64,000 bases of DNA from Streptomyces sp. B93 (lineage in GTDB: Bacteria > Actinomycetota > Actinomycetes > Streptomycetales > Streptomycetaceae): assembly GCF_018070565.1 (NCBI RefSeq), contig NZ_JAGPXL010000007.1:62001-126000 (forward strand), in the 5' to 3' direction. A program made the translations under genes and the position numbers. Below, in pieces: positions 1 through 7,787 of the stretch. The notes beneath the pieces are model-generated. The model was not told the origin of the DNA. It made no database searches and saw nothing but the letters and a program-made list of their open reading frames with translations. Position 1 is the stretch's first letter, and each line of letters begins with the position of its first letter.

Positions 1-2
1 TC

Positions 3-755
3 ATGGGACAGCTGGACAACAAGACCGCCCTCGTCACCGGTGCCTCCAGCGGCATCGGCCTGGCGATCGCCCGCCGCTTCGCCGCCGAGGGCGCGACCGT
101 CTACCTGACCGGGCGCCGCAAGAGCGCGCTGGACGACGCCCTCGCGCGGATCGGCGCCCGCGGCATCGCCGTCCGCAGTGACGCCTCGGACCTCGGCGAC
201 CTCGACCGGCTCTTCGCCGAGATCGCGGATCGCGGCAACCGCCTGGACATCGTGGTGGCCAACGCCGGGGTCGGGGACTACAGCCCGCTCGGCACGATCA
301 GCGAGGAGGAGTACGACCGCACCACCTCGATCAATCTCAAGGGCACGATCTTCACCGTCCAGAAGGCGCTGCCGCTGCTGACGCCCGGTGCCTCGGTGAT
401 GCTGCTGTCCTCCAGCGCGGCCCTGCGGGCCGTTCCGGGACTGGGTGTCTACGCCGCCACCAAGGCCGCGATCCGCAGCCTCTCCCGCACCTGGGCCGCG
501 GAACTCGCCGACCGGGGCATCCGCGTCAACACCCTCACCCCCGGCCCGATCGAGACCCCGGGCGGGGACGAACTGCGCGCGGCGTTCCCGGACGGTGACC
601 GGCCCACCGGGGCCGAGCCCGCCCCGCTGGCCCCGCTCGGCCGCACCGGGCATCCCGACGAGGTCGCCGCCACCGCCCTCTACCTGGCGAGCGACCAGAG
701 CACCTTCACCACCGGCGCCGAACTGTTCGTCGACGGCGGCGTCACACAGCTCTAG
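3..755 (+). CDS. SDR family NAD(P)-dependent oxidoreductase
   Basis: This 250-residue protein is a classical short-chain dehydrogenase. The cofactor-binding motif TGASSGIG lies at residues 12-19, NAG at 87-89, a serine cluster at 136-138, and the catalytic Y150-xxx-K154 pair in the segment GVYAATKAA. The C-terminus carries the usual GAELFVDGG ending. Such enzymes oxidise or reduce alcohol and carbonyl groups in the cytoplasm; the substrate cannot be read from the sequence. The ATG is the third base of the window, so a slightly longer start further upstream cannot be excluded. The gene runs toward the ArsR-like regulator that follows on the other strand and shares no operon with it. Confidence 0.92.
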   Translation: MGQLDNKTALVTGASSGIGLAIARRFAAEGATVYLTGRRKSALDDALARIGARGIAVRSDASDLGDLDRLFAEIADRGNRLDIVVANAGVGDYSPLGTISEEEYDRTTSINLKGTIFTVQKALPLLTPGASVMLLSSSAALRAVPGLGVYAATKAAIRSLSRTWAAELADRGIRVNTLTPGPIETPGGDELRAAFPDGDRPTGAEPAPLAPLGRTGHPDEVAATALYLASDQSTFTTGAELFVDGGVTQL

Positions 756-780
756 GCAGGGGCGCGCCCACGGGCCCGTC

Positions 781-1767
781 TCAGCGGCCCAGCAGATGGC
801 GGCCGCGCGGGGTCAGGGTGTGCAGCACGTGCGGGCCCGCGCGTTCGCTGGTGACGAGCCCGGCGTCCCTGAGGACGGTCAGGTGGCCGCTGACCGAGGA
901 GGGCGGCAGAGCGAGGCGGGCCGCGACGGCGCCGGTGGTGCGGGTGGCCAGGAGGGCATCCAGCACGCGCGCCCGGTTCGTCCCGAGCAGCCGGGCCAGG
1001 GCGGCGTCGTGCCGGGTGCCGGGCTCCGGCGCGGGCGGGTCGCACGGGTGGAGGGGGTAGACGACGACCGGGGGCAGCTCGGGGTCGGCGATCGCCACGG
1101 GTGCGGTGTGGCAGAAGAAGGAGGGGATCAGCCTCAGGCCGCGGCCCCGTGGGCGGATGGTGCGGTCGACCGGGTAGGGGGCGCTGAGGACGGGGTCCTG
1201 CCAGGTGAAGGGGGTGAAGGCGCCCAGTACCGCGCCGAGCCCGCCGTCGAGCGCCGCCGTCCGCCGGGCGTGGTCGGCGGCGACGGTGGCCTCGGTCTCG
1301 CCCCAGTCGGGCAGGAGCAGGTGGCTGTGGAAGTGCCGTAGGGCGTTCGCGATGTCGTCGAGGAGTGCGCGGTCCCCGTCGGCGAGTCGCCGTGTCCACG
1401 CGGGGAGGGCACGGTGGCGGGCCGTCTCACGCAGTTCCCTCGCCAGCCGGGCCCGTGGGGTCTCCCGCAGGGCGCGCAGTCCGGCGGTCATACCCTCCTC
1501 CGACTCGACGGGAGTGAGGAAGTCCGGCCAGTAGGCGGCGGCAGGGGCGAGGTCGTTGAGCAGTCGGCAGGTGCCGCGCAGGTCGTGCCGGCGCGTGCGG
1601 TCCCGGGCCCGCTTCCGCCAGCGGCGCAGCCGGTCGGGCAGCGGGCCGGGCGGCGCGGTCAGCACGTGCAGGCCGAGGACGGTCTCCCAGATGGGGTCCG
1701 GCGTGCGCGCGAACCGCACATGGCGGAAGTCGGCGTCGCTCAGATGGATGCGCAGGGTCCCGGCCAT
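781..1767 (-). CDS. ArsR-like winged-helix regulator with DUF5937-type N-terminal domain
   Basis: The protein has 328 residues. The last 60 or so form a winged helix of the ArsR type: a recognition region with ARLALPPSSVSGHLTVLRDAGLV followed by a short wing (ERAGPHVLHTLTPRG). The long N-terminal part resembles the DUF5937 region that precedes such helices in many actinomycete regulators; its role is probably ligand sensing, which is inferred. No metal-binding cysteine motif of classical ArsR is visible, so a small-molecule signal is more likely than a metal. It is convergent with the SDR gene and divergent from the M23 peptidase gene, separated by about 220 bases. Confidence 0.8.
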   Translation of the reverse strand: MAGTLRIHLSDADFRHVRFARTPDPIWETVLGLHVLTAPPGPLPDRLRRWRKRARDRTRRHDLRGTCRLLNDLAPAAAYWPDFLTPVESEEGMTAGLRALRETPRARLARELRETARHRALPAWTRRLADGDRALLDDIANALRHFHSHLLLPDWGETEATVAADHARRTAALDGGLGAVLGAFTPFTWQDPVLSAPYPVDRTIRPRGRGLRLIPSFFCHTAPVAIADPELPPVVVYPLHPCDPPAPEPGTRHDAALARLLGTNRARVLDALLATRTTGAVAARLALPPSSVSGHLTVLRDAGLVTSERAGPHVLHTLTPRGRHLLGR

Positions 1768-1988
1768 GCCTGTGATGTAACAGCGGTGTGGCGCGCCGTG
1801 GAAGGGCCCGTCGCCGACTTCACCGCCCCTCGGCCGACCTGGGGTTTTCGGCTGGGGCGGAAAACCCTCCCAGCCTGGTCATGGACACGTCCATACGATG
1901 CCTTGTCCGCGGTGCGGGACACGCGCCGCGCGTGCGCCCCGTGTCCCCCGCAACTCCACCCCCCTCCCCCACCGAAGGAGTCCGCGCC

Positions 1989-2798
1989 ATGCCCTCCAGA
2001 CGCGCCCTGTCCGTCCTCCTCGCCGCCGTCATCGGCCTGTTCGGCCTCACCGCGACCCCCGCCCAGGCGGCACCGGTCTTCAAGGCCCCCTACCCCTGCG
2101 GCCAGCAGTGGACCTACAGCCACCACTCGGCCGAGGTCCGCCTCGCCCTGGACTTCGTCCGCTCCGACGGCGGCTCGACCGCGGGCACCCCGGTGCTGGC
2201 GTCCGCGTCCGGGACGGCGTACCGCTACTACCAGTCGGGCGGCGCCGGGAACTACGTCGTCGTCGACCACGGCGGCGGCTGGCAGACGTACTACTTCCAC
2301 CTCGCGGCCTTCTCGATCAGCCACGGCCAGAGCGTCTCCCAGGGCCAGCAGCTCGGCACCACCGGCTCCACCGGCAACAGCTCCGGGGCGCACATCCACT
2401 ACGAGCAGCTCTACAACGGCGTGGGCCAGACGATCCGCATCAACGGCGTGTCCCTGGCGCCCTACCCCGGCTCGTACTACCAGAAGTACCTGACCAGCGA
2501 CAACGGCTGCTCCGGGCAGAGCGGCAAGTACTGGGTCGACACCTTCGCCAACGCCCCCGGGTACGCCTCCCCGACCAGCACCACCCAGACGGGCACCCTG
2601 TACGCGGGCACCAACTACGTCTTCTGCAAGGTCTGGGGCCGGGAGATCCGTGACGGGTCCGGCAACTACAACCACTGGTGGCTGCGCACGGACCTGGACG
2701 TGGGCCCGGCCAACCAGTACGTCTCGGCGTACTACCTCTCACGCTGGGGCAACGACGAGGCGCGTGACAACAACGGGACCGTCATCCCCAACTGCTGA
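1989..2798 (+). CDS. Secreted M23-family (LasA-like) metallopeptidase
   Basis: I place the start at the ATG at 1989 because GAAGGAG sits at 1974-1980 with good spacing and because the product then begins with a clean Sec signal peptide (basic MPSRRA, hydrophobic stretch, cleavage near TPAQA-AP). The 269-residue precursor contains M23 zinc-ligand motifs: an H...D pair in HHSAEVRLALDF and the HxH motif in GAHIHYEQ. M23 enzymes cut peptide cross-links in peptidoglycan or short Gly-rich peptides outside the cell. A C-terminal extension of about 90 residues (from about residue 177) carries two cysteines and aromatic residues and may be a wall- or substrate-binding module. A strong terminator follows. 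Confidence 0.88.
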   Translation: MPSRRALSVLLAAVIGLFGLTATPAQAAPVFKAPYPCGQQWTYSHHSAEVRLALDFVRSDGGSTAGTPVLASASGTAYRYYQSGGAGNYVVVDHGGGWQTYYFHLAAFSISHGQSVSQGQQLGTTGSTGNSSGAHIHYEQLYNGVGQTIRINGVSLAPYPGSYYQKYLTSDNGCSGQSGKYWVDTFANAPGYASPTSTTQTGTLYAGTNYVFCKVWGREIRDGSGNYNHWWLRTDLDVGPANQYVSAYYLSRWGNDEARDNNGTVIPNC

Positions 2799-2808
2799 GG
2801 CACGGACA

Positions 2809-2837
2809 GGCCGGGGTGACCGCGTGTCACCCCGGCC
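2809..2837 (+). terminator. Hairpin terminator after the M23 gene
   Basis: A perfect 12-base-pair stem (2809-2820 with 2826-2837) with a five-base loop lies 10 bases after the M23 stop codon. There is no U-tract, which is normal for Streptomyces terminators. Confidence 0.8.
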
Positions 2838-2938
2838 GCCGACGGCTGCTTCACAATTCCCACACCTTCACAACACACGCCCTTCACCTTCGATAGGCTC
2901 CCTCCGCACCATCCGAACCACCGAGGGGGGATCACCTC

Positions 2939-3442
2939 ATGCGCATACGCACGCGCCTGGCCGTCGCCGGCACCGCCGCCGCGACCGGAGTGCTGGCCGC
3001 GGTCGCCGCCGCACCCGCCCAGGCCGCCGAGTACAGCTCGGCCCTGAAGGTCAAGGGCATCCAGTACGACGCACCGGGCCGCGACGACAACCGGTGCAGC
3101 GGCGGCAACACCAAGGCCGAGTACCTGACGATCAAGAACTACTCCAGCAGCAAGACCGTCAACCTCAAGGGCTACGTCGTCAAGGACGCCGCCGGGAACC
3201 GGTACAAGTTCCCCGCCAACCACTACTTGCAGCCCGGCGACTACGTGAAGCTGCGCGGCGGCAAGGGCACCGACTCCGACGCCAACAACGTGGCCTACCG
3301 CCAGAACTGCAATTTCATGTGGAACAACGACAAGGACACCATCTACCTGTACAAGTCCTCCGGTGACCGCGCGGACGTCCACTCGTACACCAAGCGTGCC
3401 AACGACCCGGACGGCAACGGCTACATCAACTACCACGGCTGA
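2939..3442 (+). CDS. Secreted lamin-tail-domain protein
   Basis: The 167-residue precursor starts with a Sec signal peptide (MRIRTRLAVAG, Ala-rich core, cleavage near AQAAE). The mature part reads as a small lamin tail domain (LTD): an Ig-like fold recognisable from YLTIKNYSSSKTVNLKGYVVKD followed by LQPGDYVKLRGG. LTD proteins of Streptomyces are exported and of unknown role; many are thought to bind DNA or surfaces, which is unproven here. Two cysteines (in NRCSGG and RQNCNF) could form a disulfide. It has its own leader region after the terminator of the M23 gene and probably its own promoter. Confidence 0.85.
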   Translation: MRIRTRLAVAGTAAATGVLAAVAAAPAQAAEYSSALKVKGIQYDAPGRDDNRCSGGNTKAEYLTIKNYSSSKTVNLKGYVVKDAAGNRYKFPANHYLQPGDYVKLRGGKGTDSDANNVAYRQNCNFMWNNDKDTIYLYKSSGDRADVHSYTKRANDPDGNGYINYHG

Positions 3443-3530
3443 CCGGACGGTCTGAGTACGCCTACTCATGCCGGCCGGCGCCGGGCCCGGGACGATGGCC
3501 CCATCGAGGCACGGACCGGGAGGCGGGGGC

Positions 3531-4298
3531 ATGGGCAGACTCGTGGGAGCGGTGGTGGCCGTCGTGGCGGCCGCCGCCGCTCTGGCGTTCGCGTACACGG
3601 CGGGGGCGCCGGCCTCGGTGGTGTTCGCCGCCGGGGCGGGCGTGCTCAGCCTGCTGTGGCTGATGCTGCTGCTCACGCTGCCCTGGAACCTGTACTTCCG
3701 GGCGCACTCCGTGCTCGCCGAGATCGCGGTGAGCCGCGAGAAGGGCCTGGAGGTCTCCCCGGCCCGGGACGCCGAGGCGGCGCGCATCGCGCGCACGATG
3801 CTGCGGGCGGCGGTCGGGGGCCACCTGCTGACGGCGGCGGTCGTCCTCGGTGTCACCTGGGCGACGGGCGGGTTCACCGGGTACTGGTTCGCCGCGTTCT
3901 TCCTGCTGAGCACCTTCTTCCGCCCGGCCGGTGCCTACTTCGGCCAGCTCCGGCGGCGCCTCGGCACCCTCCTGAAGGACGTCACGTACCCCCGGGACGA
4001 CGTCCTCGCGCTGCGCGCCAGGCTCGACCACACCGAGGCGGGGACACGGGTCCTGGAGGAGAAGGCCGAGGAACAGTACCGGGCCCTCGCCGAACTGCGC
4101 CGCACCATGGACGCCCTGGCCCTGAGCACGCACGAGCGGGCCGAGGAGGCGGAGCGCAGGATCGCGGCGCTGGGCCGGGAGTTCGAGGCCACCGTGGACC
4201 GGCTCACCGACAACCAGGAGATCATCGCGGGCGTGAAGGCGTTCCTGCGCCTGCTGCGCTCCCCCGACGCCACCGACACCGCACCGGCCCCGAGGTGA
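3531..4298 (+). CDS. Membrane protein with C-terminal coiled coil, unknown function
   Basis: The start at 3531 gives a 255-residue protein beginning MGRLVGAVV and preceded by a GGGAGG-like ribosome site; an in-frame ATG at 3468 is less likely because it adds a Gly/Pro-rich tail before the first membrane helix. Hydrophobic helices lie near residues 4-22, 24-45, 82-100 and 103-118. Residues 140-235 are rich in Glu, Arg, Leu and Ala with heptad spacing and no prolines, suggesting a cytoplasmic coiled coil. I do not recognise a family. The small DUF2267 gene follows on the same strand after about 110 bases. Confidence 0.75.
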   Translation: MGRLVGAVVAVVAAAAALAFAYTAGAPASVVFAAGAGVLSLLWLMLLLTLPWNLYFRAHSVLAEIAVSREKGLEVSPARDAEAARIARTMLRAAVGGHLLTAAVVLGVTWATGGFTGYWFAAFFLLSTFFRPAGAYFGQLRRRLGTLLKDVTYPRDDVLALRARLDHTEAGTRVLEEKAEEQYRALAELRRTMDALALSTHERAEEAERRIAALGREFEATVDRLTDNQEIIAGVKAFLRLLRSPDATDTAPAPR

Positions 4299-4411
4299 CG
4301 GCGCCGGATGTCGCCGGGCCACCGTGGAGTGGCGCGGATGCGGGTACTCGCGGACTGTCCCCACGTCGGCGTTCCCCGACGAACCGCACCATGAGGAAGG
4401 ACCTCCCCCTC

Positions 4412-4813
4412 ATGCAGCACGACGAGATGATCGGCAAGGTGCAGGCGCTGACCCGGCTGCCGGGCCGAGGACCGGCGGAACGGGCGACACAGGCGGTCCT
4501 GACCACGCTGGCCGAGCGGCTGCCGTCCGGGCTCGCCGGGCACATGGCCGCCCAGCTGCCCCCGGGACTGGCCGCCCCGGTGCGGCAGGCGGCGGAGGCG
4601 CCGACCGAGCGCTTCGACCTCACCACCCTCGCCGGACGGATCGCCGCCCGGGCCGGGACGGACGAGGACATGGCCGTACGCGAGGCCAGCGCGGTCTTCG
4701 AGGTGCTCGACGCGGCGCTGGCCCCGGAGCTGATGGACCACGTGGCGGAGGCGCTGCCCGCGGACATCCGCGAGCTGCTGCCCGCGGGGCGCGCCGGTGA
4801 GGAGAGGCCCTGA
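4412..4813 (+). CDS. DUF2267 domain protein
   Basis: This 133-residue soluble protein matches the DUF2267 family: paired helical repeats with the phrase A-TQAVLTTLAERLP and later VREASAVFEVLDAALAPELMDHVAEALPADIRELLP. The start ATG at 4412 is favoured over 4391 because AGGAAGGA at 4394-4401 is correctly spaced from it. DUF2267 proteins are widespread in actinobacteria, often near stress genes, and have no established biochemical role. A GGGTAC hexamer at 4342-4347 recalls the -10 box of SigB-type promoters, but I find no matching -35 element, so stress control is only a possibility. Confidence 0.85.
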   Translation: MQHDEMIGKVQALTRLPGRGPAERATQAVLTTLAERLPSGLAGHMAAQLPPGLAAPVRQAAEAPTERFDLTTLAGRIAARAGTDEDMAVREASAVFEVLDAALAPELMDHVAEALPADIRELLPAGRAGEERP

Positions 4814-4854
4814 AGGGCGCGTGCCGAAGTTGACCAGGCGGGGCGGGCGGGCCG

Positions 4855-5862
4855 CTAGGCGTCGGTGGACGCCAGGTCGGGTTCGGGCGTCGCGGGCGCG
4901 GTGTCGTCCTCGGGCGCGGGCGGGGTGGGCGTGAGCCAGAGGCCGCCCCGGCGGTCGCGGAGGCCGTCGATCACGATGAGGGCGACCACGGCCCCCGAAC
5001 CGACCAGTTCCAGAAGGTTCTGGGCGACGTCGACCGCCGTCTGCGACACCGTCCCGGCGACGAGGTAGCCCCACAGCTCACTGAAGGCGGGCGGCATCAT
5101 GAGCGCGGCCAGGCCGAGCGAGACGCCCGTCGCGACGGGCCTGCGCCGGGCGGCGACGTACAGACCGAGACCGCAGAGCACGGTCAGGCACGTCCACTGG
5201 TAGGGCGAGGAGACGCCGAGCACCGAGGTTCCGGCGCCCCTGCCGACGAGCAGGTCGGTGAGGGTGCGGGGGCCGACGTCGATCGCGGTGACCGCGTTGC
5301 GGGCGATGTAGAAGACGTTGAGCACGGTGACCAGGGCACCCGAGGCCGCCGCCGTGACCTTCACCGGCCGGACCCCGCCGACGGTCAGGTCGGCCGTGGC
5401 GCGGGCCTCGGTCTCCATACGGCGCACGTCCAGGAGGAGGACGCCGAGGGCGACGGCGATCACCACCGCGAGCAGGCAGGTGACGCCGACGGCGGTGACC
5501 GGCGCGCCTTCGAGGGAGCCGAACCACGGGTCGGACGGGGAGTCGAGCAGCATGTACCAGACCACCGGCAGCCGGAACAGGAGGGTCGCGGCACACGACA
5601 CCACCAGCAGGCCGCCGGCGCCCCGGGCCTGGATCAGCGCGGCCCATCCGGCCGTCAGCTGGAGCGCCGCGAGGCCGAGGTCGAGCGAGGTGGTCGCGGC
5701 CAGTCCCGCGCCCGAGTTCGAGTTCCACAGCTCCCAGGCGCCCGGCAGACCGCGGTCGACGATGTCGTAGCAGAGCCACAGCGCCGTCTGGGCGAAGAGG
5801 AGCAGGCTCAGCGCCCCCACGGCCGTACGCACCTGTTTGACGGAGAGCCTCGGACGGTACAT
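4855..5862 (-). CDS. Polytopic membrane protein, unknown function
   Basis: The 335-residue protein has about eight hydrophobic helices (near residues 14-33, 53-75, 82-104, 123-146, 170-188, 220-238, 245-270 and 283-302) and an acidic, Pro-rich cytoplasmic tail at the C-terminus (PTPPAPEDDTAPATPEPD). No catalytic or transport signature is visible and I do not recognise the family. It is convergent with the DUF2267 gene, with only 41 bases between the stops. Confidence 0.75.
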   Translation of the reverse strand: MYRPRLSVKQVRTAVGALSLLLFAQTALWLCYDIVDRGLPGAWELWNSNSGAGLAATTSLDLGLAALQLTAGWAALIQARGAGGLLVVSCAATLLFRLPVVWYMLLDSPSDPWFGSLEGAPVTAVGVTCLLAVVIAVALGVLLLDVRRMETEARATADLTVGGVRPVKVTAAASGALVTVLNVFYIARNAVTAIDVGPRTLTDLLVGRGAGTSVLGVSSPYQWTCLTVLCGLGLYVAARRRPVATGVSLGLAALMMPPAFSELWGYLVAGTVSQTAVDVAQNLLELVGSGAVVALIVIDGLRDRRGGLWLTPTPPAPEDDTAPATPEPDLASTDA

Positions 5863-6071
5863 GGGAGCGCTGTTCTCCTCGGGAAGGCATCACGAAGCCG
5901 CGGCAGGGGACGGTGAACCCGCCGCAGGATGTTGATGATGCAACGAACTGCCGTGCGCAGCAGAGCATACGGCCGCTCCGCCCGGGACCGCACCATGATC
6001 GATCGAGCGAGCGGGAGGGACGATCCCGCTGACGCCGGGCAGAACTGACGCGCCGCCACCTCAGTGACGGA

Positions 6072-6623
6072 TCACCCCTTGTGCCGCCGGTAGTGGCGGG
6101 CGACCCGCACCCGGTTGCCGCAGCGCGCGGCCGAGCACCAGCGGCGCCGTGGGTGGGCGGGCAGGAAGAGCAGCACGCAGTCGTCGGCCTCGCACTGGCG
6201 GACCTTGGTCACCGCCGGGTCGGTCAGCAGCTCGGCGGCGGACTCGGCGAGCTGGGCGGCCAGCCGCTCCCCCGGCGAGCCGGCGCGCCGCCACGTCCCG
6301 GCCACCGCCGAACCGTCCCACTCCAGCTCCCGGACCGCGGGCGCGGCCCGCTGCGCCGCGTTGAGCGCGCGCAGGTCGGCCTCCCGGGGGCGGGCGCCGC
6401 CGCGGACGCCGTCGAGGGCGCGGGAGACGGCGTCCCGCACCGCGAGCACCGCGGCCAGGTCCGTCGCCGTGATCCCCTCCGGCACCTCGGGGAGCCGGTC
6501 GGCCTCCAGGGCCCACCAGGCCAGCAGGTCGTCCGGCGTCGCGAGCAGGTCGTCGGCGGCCGTGCGGGTGTTGACCAGGTCGAGCGCCAGCGGCTCCCCG
6601 GTCAGCGGTGTGCGGTCACTCAT
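6072..6623 (-). CDS. CGNR zinc-finger / ABATE-domain regulator
   Basis: The start is set at MSDRTPL (6623), giving 183 residues. The N-terminal two thirds form the ABATE (DUF1470) domain with the hallmark ALDLVNTR near residue 13. The C-terminal zinc finger reads C-x4-C ... WCSAARCGNR, the defining CGNR motif, followed by a basic tail (RHYRRHKG). These proteins are putative transcription regulators sensing small molecules. The gene is divergent from a hydrolase gene and the short 85-base gap holds promoters for both, so control of that hydrolase is a reasonable inference. Confidence 0.9.
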   Translation of the reverse strand: MSDRTPLTGEPLALDLVNTRTAADDLLATPDDLLAWWALEADRLPEVPEGITATDLAAVLAVRDAVSRALDGVRGGARPREADLRALNAAQRAAPAVRELEWDGSAVAGTWRRAGSPGERLAAQLAESAAELLTDPAVTKVRQCEADDCVLLFLPAHPRRRWCSAARCGNRVRVARHYRRHKG

Positions 6624-6646
6624 GCCTCTAACGGTACCTGAGCGCG

Positions 6647-6675
6647 TTGACGTATTAGTGGGAGCCCGGTTATAT
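6647..6675 (+). promoter_or_regulatory. Near-consensus promoter for the hydrolase, overlapping a divergent one
   Basis: TTGACG at 6647-6652 is followed after 17 bases by TTATAT at 6670-6675, very close to the housekeeping consensus and in an unusually AT-rich pocket. On the other strand TTGAAT, 17 bases and ATATAA run the opposite way across 6670-6698, suitable for the CGNR gene. The two promoters overlap, so binding of one regulator could affect both. Confidence 0.65.
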
Positions 6676-6708
6676 CTAATGGATAATCTCCAATTCAAAG
6701 GATTAGCC

Positions 6709-7580
6709 ATGCCCGTCTCGCTCCCCCGTACGCTCCACCGCCACCTGGAGGTCGACGGTGTCCGCGTCTTCTTCCGTGAGTCCGTCCCGGACCGGGACGA
6801 CGCGCCCGTGCTGCTGCTCCTGCACGGCTTCCCGTCGGCCTCGCACCAGTTCCGGCGCCTCATCGACGTGCTCGGCGCGCGGTACCGGGTGATCGCGCCC
6901 GACTACCCCGGCTTCGGCCACACCGAGGCGCCCGACGGCTTCACCTACTCGTTCGAGCGGCTCGCCGACATCACCGAGGGCTTCGTACGACAGCTCGGTC
7001 TGGACCGGTTCGTGATGTACGTGTTCGACTTCGGGGCGCCCGTCGGCTTCCGCCTCGCCGCACGCCACCCGGAGTGGATCGCGGGCCTGATCGTGCAGAA
7101 CGGCAACGCCTACGAGGACGGTCTCTCGGACGCGGCCCGCGGCGTCCTGCTGCTGGACCGCCAGACCCCCGGCGCCGAGGACACCCTGAGCGACCTGCTC
7201 ACCTTCCCCGGCACCCGCTTCCAGTACGAGGCCGGTGTCGGCGACCCCGCCCTGATCGCGCCGGACGGCTGGACCCTAGACCAGCACTTCCTCGACCAGC
7301 CCGGGCGCAAGGAGGCCCAGCTGGCGCTGTTCTTCGACTACCCCACCAACATCGAGAGCTACGACCGCTGGCAGGCGTGGCTGCGGCAGCACAGGCCGCC
7401 CACACTGATCACCTGGGGAGCCGAGGACCCGTTCTTCATCGCCCCCGGCGCCCGCGCCTATTGCGCGACCTGCCGGACGCCGAACTCCACCTCCTCGACA
7501 CCGGACACTTCGCCCTGGAGACCCATCTGCCCGAGATCGCCCCGCTGATCGCGGACTTCCTGGACCGCGTCTGGAAGTAG
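6709..7580 (+). pseudogene. Alpha/beta-fold hydrolase, frameshifted near the C-terminus
   Basis: From ATG 6709 (AAAGGA just upstream) the frame encodes a typical alpha/beta hydrolase of the epoxide-hydrolase/haloalkane-dehalogenase-like group: oxyanion segment [10 protein letters not shown], then a nucleophile elbow that reads VFDFGAP, and an acid in WGAEDPFF. At about 7461 the frame breaks; the conserved ending [19 protein letters not shown] with the catalytic histidine continues in the next frame to 7580. Restoring one base in the codon after TAT (7459-7461) rejoins it as a protein of about 290 residues. As it stands, translation ends at 7548 without the histidine. It is either a recent pseudogene or a sequencing error. 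The nucleophile position being Asp (F-D-F) agrees with the dehalogenase/epoxide hydrolase side of the family. Confidence 0.75.
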
Positions 7581-7706
7581 CACCGGTGCCCCGCGGCGGG
7601 TGGCAGAACCACGCGCGGAACCACCCGTCGCGCACCACCCTCTTGCTCCCCCCGTCGCGCACTTCCCCTGCTCCCCGCCCACGCTCCTGCTCCGGGCCTG
7701 CTCCTA

Positions 7707-7750
7707 AATTAGTAATTAATATTGACAGGGTCCCGGCTGCGGGCCACAGT
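7707..7750 (+). promoter_or_regulatory. Putative operator and promoter of the galactoside operon
   Basis: An AT-rich island interrupts GC-rich DNA. It holds the palindrome AATTAGTAATT (7707-7717) and then TTGACA at 7722-7727. A weak -10 (CACAGT, 7745-7750) lies 17 bases downstream. The first gene starts at 7788. The palindrome is a plausible site for the GntR regulator encoded in the operon at 13826. Confidence 0.5.
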
Positions 7751-7787
7751 GGCGGAGCCCCGTCGGGCGGATCCACAGGGAGCATCC

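Noticed and set aside
4342..4347. GGGTAC as SigB-type promoter of the DUF2267 gene
   Set aside because: No GNNTN-type -35 element at 14-16 bases upstream.
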